Made by a program: the position numbers and the translations under genes
Source of the DNA: Hippasteria phrygiana
Lineage: Eukaryota; Echinodermata; Asteroidea; Valvatida; Goniasteridae
Direction: 5' to 3'
DNA: 64,000 nucleotides
Assembly (NCBI GenBank): GCA_037893225.1
Contig: JAZGUH010000116.1
Span: forward strand, 1,178,001-1,242,000
Notes under the pieces: model-generated
What the model was told of the DNA's origin: nothing
The model's database searches: none
Seen by the model: the letters and a program-made list of their open reading frames with translations, nothing else
Shown: positions 63,776-64,000 of the stretch, piece after piece
How the letters are laid out: each line of letters starts with the position of its first letter
Position numbering within the stretch: the first letter of the stretch is position 1

Positions 63776-64000
63776 ATGAAATATCAACCAAATACAGTAA
63801 TTTTGACATGTATGGATAGCTTAGATCTGGCGCTACATGTTGCAATTATCGGCGGCTTCTTAGAGTTAACACTTGTGGAGAAAATTCAAACCTCGCAATG
63901 TTTATTTTCTTTCCGGCCAACATCTGTGTACATGTTACCGTCTATTTATTGCTCCATGCATGTCAAATTCCCTGGGGTATGGACTTGCTTTATTCATTCA
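63776..64000 (+). repeat. Partial monomer at right edge (a-T-Y-HV form)
   Basis: This is the last unit, 225 bp long and cut at ttcattca shortly before its end. It has tac at site 19, the T middle, the Y tail and the HV end. The T middle with Y tail combination is less common and resembles units 39,037 and 40,657. The array continues beyond the right edge. Confidence 0.95.

Larger units (their letters stand above)
1..64000 (+). repeat. Satellite DNA array, 231-bp monomer, 275 complete units plus two partial
   Basis: Every position belongs to a tandem, same-orientation repeat. The anchor gcatgaaatatc (gcatggaatatc in E units) recurs every 231 or 232 bp from 177 to 63,776. The 63,599 bp between these anchors fit only 275 units: 175 of 231 bp, 92 of 232 bp, seven of 229 bp and one of 227 bp. 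The common forms differ at about 7-12 sites, so identity is roughly 95-97% between forms and near 100% within a form. No non-repeat base run, transposon, RNA gene or gene was seen on either strand, so all stretches without genes are this satellite. Only short open frames (mostly 68-120 codons) occur, and each is closed by a stop in every monomer. The units form shifting higher-order repeats rather than one fixed period. A eukaryotic heterochromatic location is inferred. I do not recognise the family. Confidence 0.98.

Noticed and set aside
1..64000. CRISPR array
   Set aside because: The repeat is 231 bp with no unique spacers; the whole period is conserved. CRISPR repeats are short and separated by non-repeated spacers.
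1..64000. Tandem-repeat protein gene (77-residue repeats)
   Set aside because: A 231-bp unit could encode 77 residues, but TGA or TAA falls in frame in every unit, and the 232- and 229-bp units shift the frame.
1..64000. Bacterial or phage locus with promoters, ribosome sites and terminators
   Set aside because: No gene is present to be served by such signals, and chance matches would simply repeat every 231 bp. A 64-kb array of this kind is not known to me from bacteria.
1..64000. rRNA, tRNA or snRNA gene array
   Set aside because: I found no recognisable tRNA box elements, 5S-like internal promoter or rRNA segments in the monomer.
1..64000. Transposon, LTR or MITE insertions within the array
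   Set aside because: No interruption, target-site duplication or inverted-repeat pair was seen. All length changes are 1, 2 or 4 bp or whole monomers.
1..64000. Identification with a named satellite family or species
   Set aside because: I do not recognise the monomer and cannot search a database. Naming one would be a guess.

Overview
The whole 64 kb window is one uninterrupted head-to-tail satellite DNA array in a single orientation. The monomer is 231 bp (variants 232, 229 and 227 bp) and about 38% GC. From 177 to 63,775 there are 275 complete monomers, with a partial monomer at each end (1-176 and 63,776-64,000). I see no gene, RNA gene, transposon, CRISPR array or unique sequence on either strand. 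A 64 kb array of this kind points to a eukaryotic chromosome, probably centromeric, pericentromeric or other heterochromatic satellite, read through by long-read assembly. I do not recognise the monomer and cannot name the taxon.

Numbering used here: unit position 1 is the A of the ATG in the invariant gcATGaaatatc. Monomers differ at about twenty recurrent sites. Site 19 is a, g or t (written a/g/t). The middle is K (c72, c85, a95) or T (t72, t85, c95). The tail (155-167) is Y (gtacatgttaccgtc), C (gtgcatattaccttc), X (gtacatataaccgtc), Q (like C but ending ccttg) or Z (Q with one TG lost and actttg). The end (185-219) is R (ctaggg, tatgac; then c = actcatt, g = actgatt, s = agtcatt), W (cttggg), V (ctgggg plus an extra g, making 232 bp; p = cctgtc or H = catgtc before it), S (ggtgtatggactagc), P (ccaaggg) or GV (ctgggg without the extra g). 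Rare private changes serve as tags: N (g44 to a), I (g39 to a), E (a4 to g), F (g30 to c), D (g80 to a), NL (ctaaattt at 84-91) and gacct (t51 to c).

Layout. At 1-2.9 kb there are mixed units. A 10-mer (2,313 bp) duplication covers 2.9-7.3 kb, a 4-mer (925 bp) duplication 6.9-8.7 kb, and a 12-mer (2,775 bp) duplication 7.4-13.1 kb. A 6-mer (1,388 bp) duplication spans 11.7-14.6 kb, followed by mixed units to about 19.7 kb and a different 1,388 bp 6-mer at 19.7-24.1 kb. From 22 to 48 kb there are three overlapping pairs of 4-5.6 kb near-identical blocks, offset by about 7.4, 15.0 and 9.0 kb, together with a 7-mer (1,620 bp) duplication at 38.9-42.2 kb. At 36-39 kb and 45-51 kb a higher-order repeat exists in 4-, 7- and 10-monomer versions. 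At 53.2-60.2 kb a 15-mer (3,465 bp) tandem duplication carries nested 692 bp 3-mers, and at 59.5-63.2 kb there is an 8-mer (1,849 bp) duplication.

The interest lies in the mosaic. Several duplication junctions can be placed within tens of bases because one monomer carries the head of one type and the tail of another. The array therefore records successive unequal exchanges or conversions. Any centromeric or chromatin role is inference. All identity statements come from reading marker sites by eye, not from alignment.
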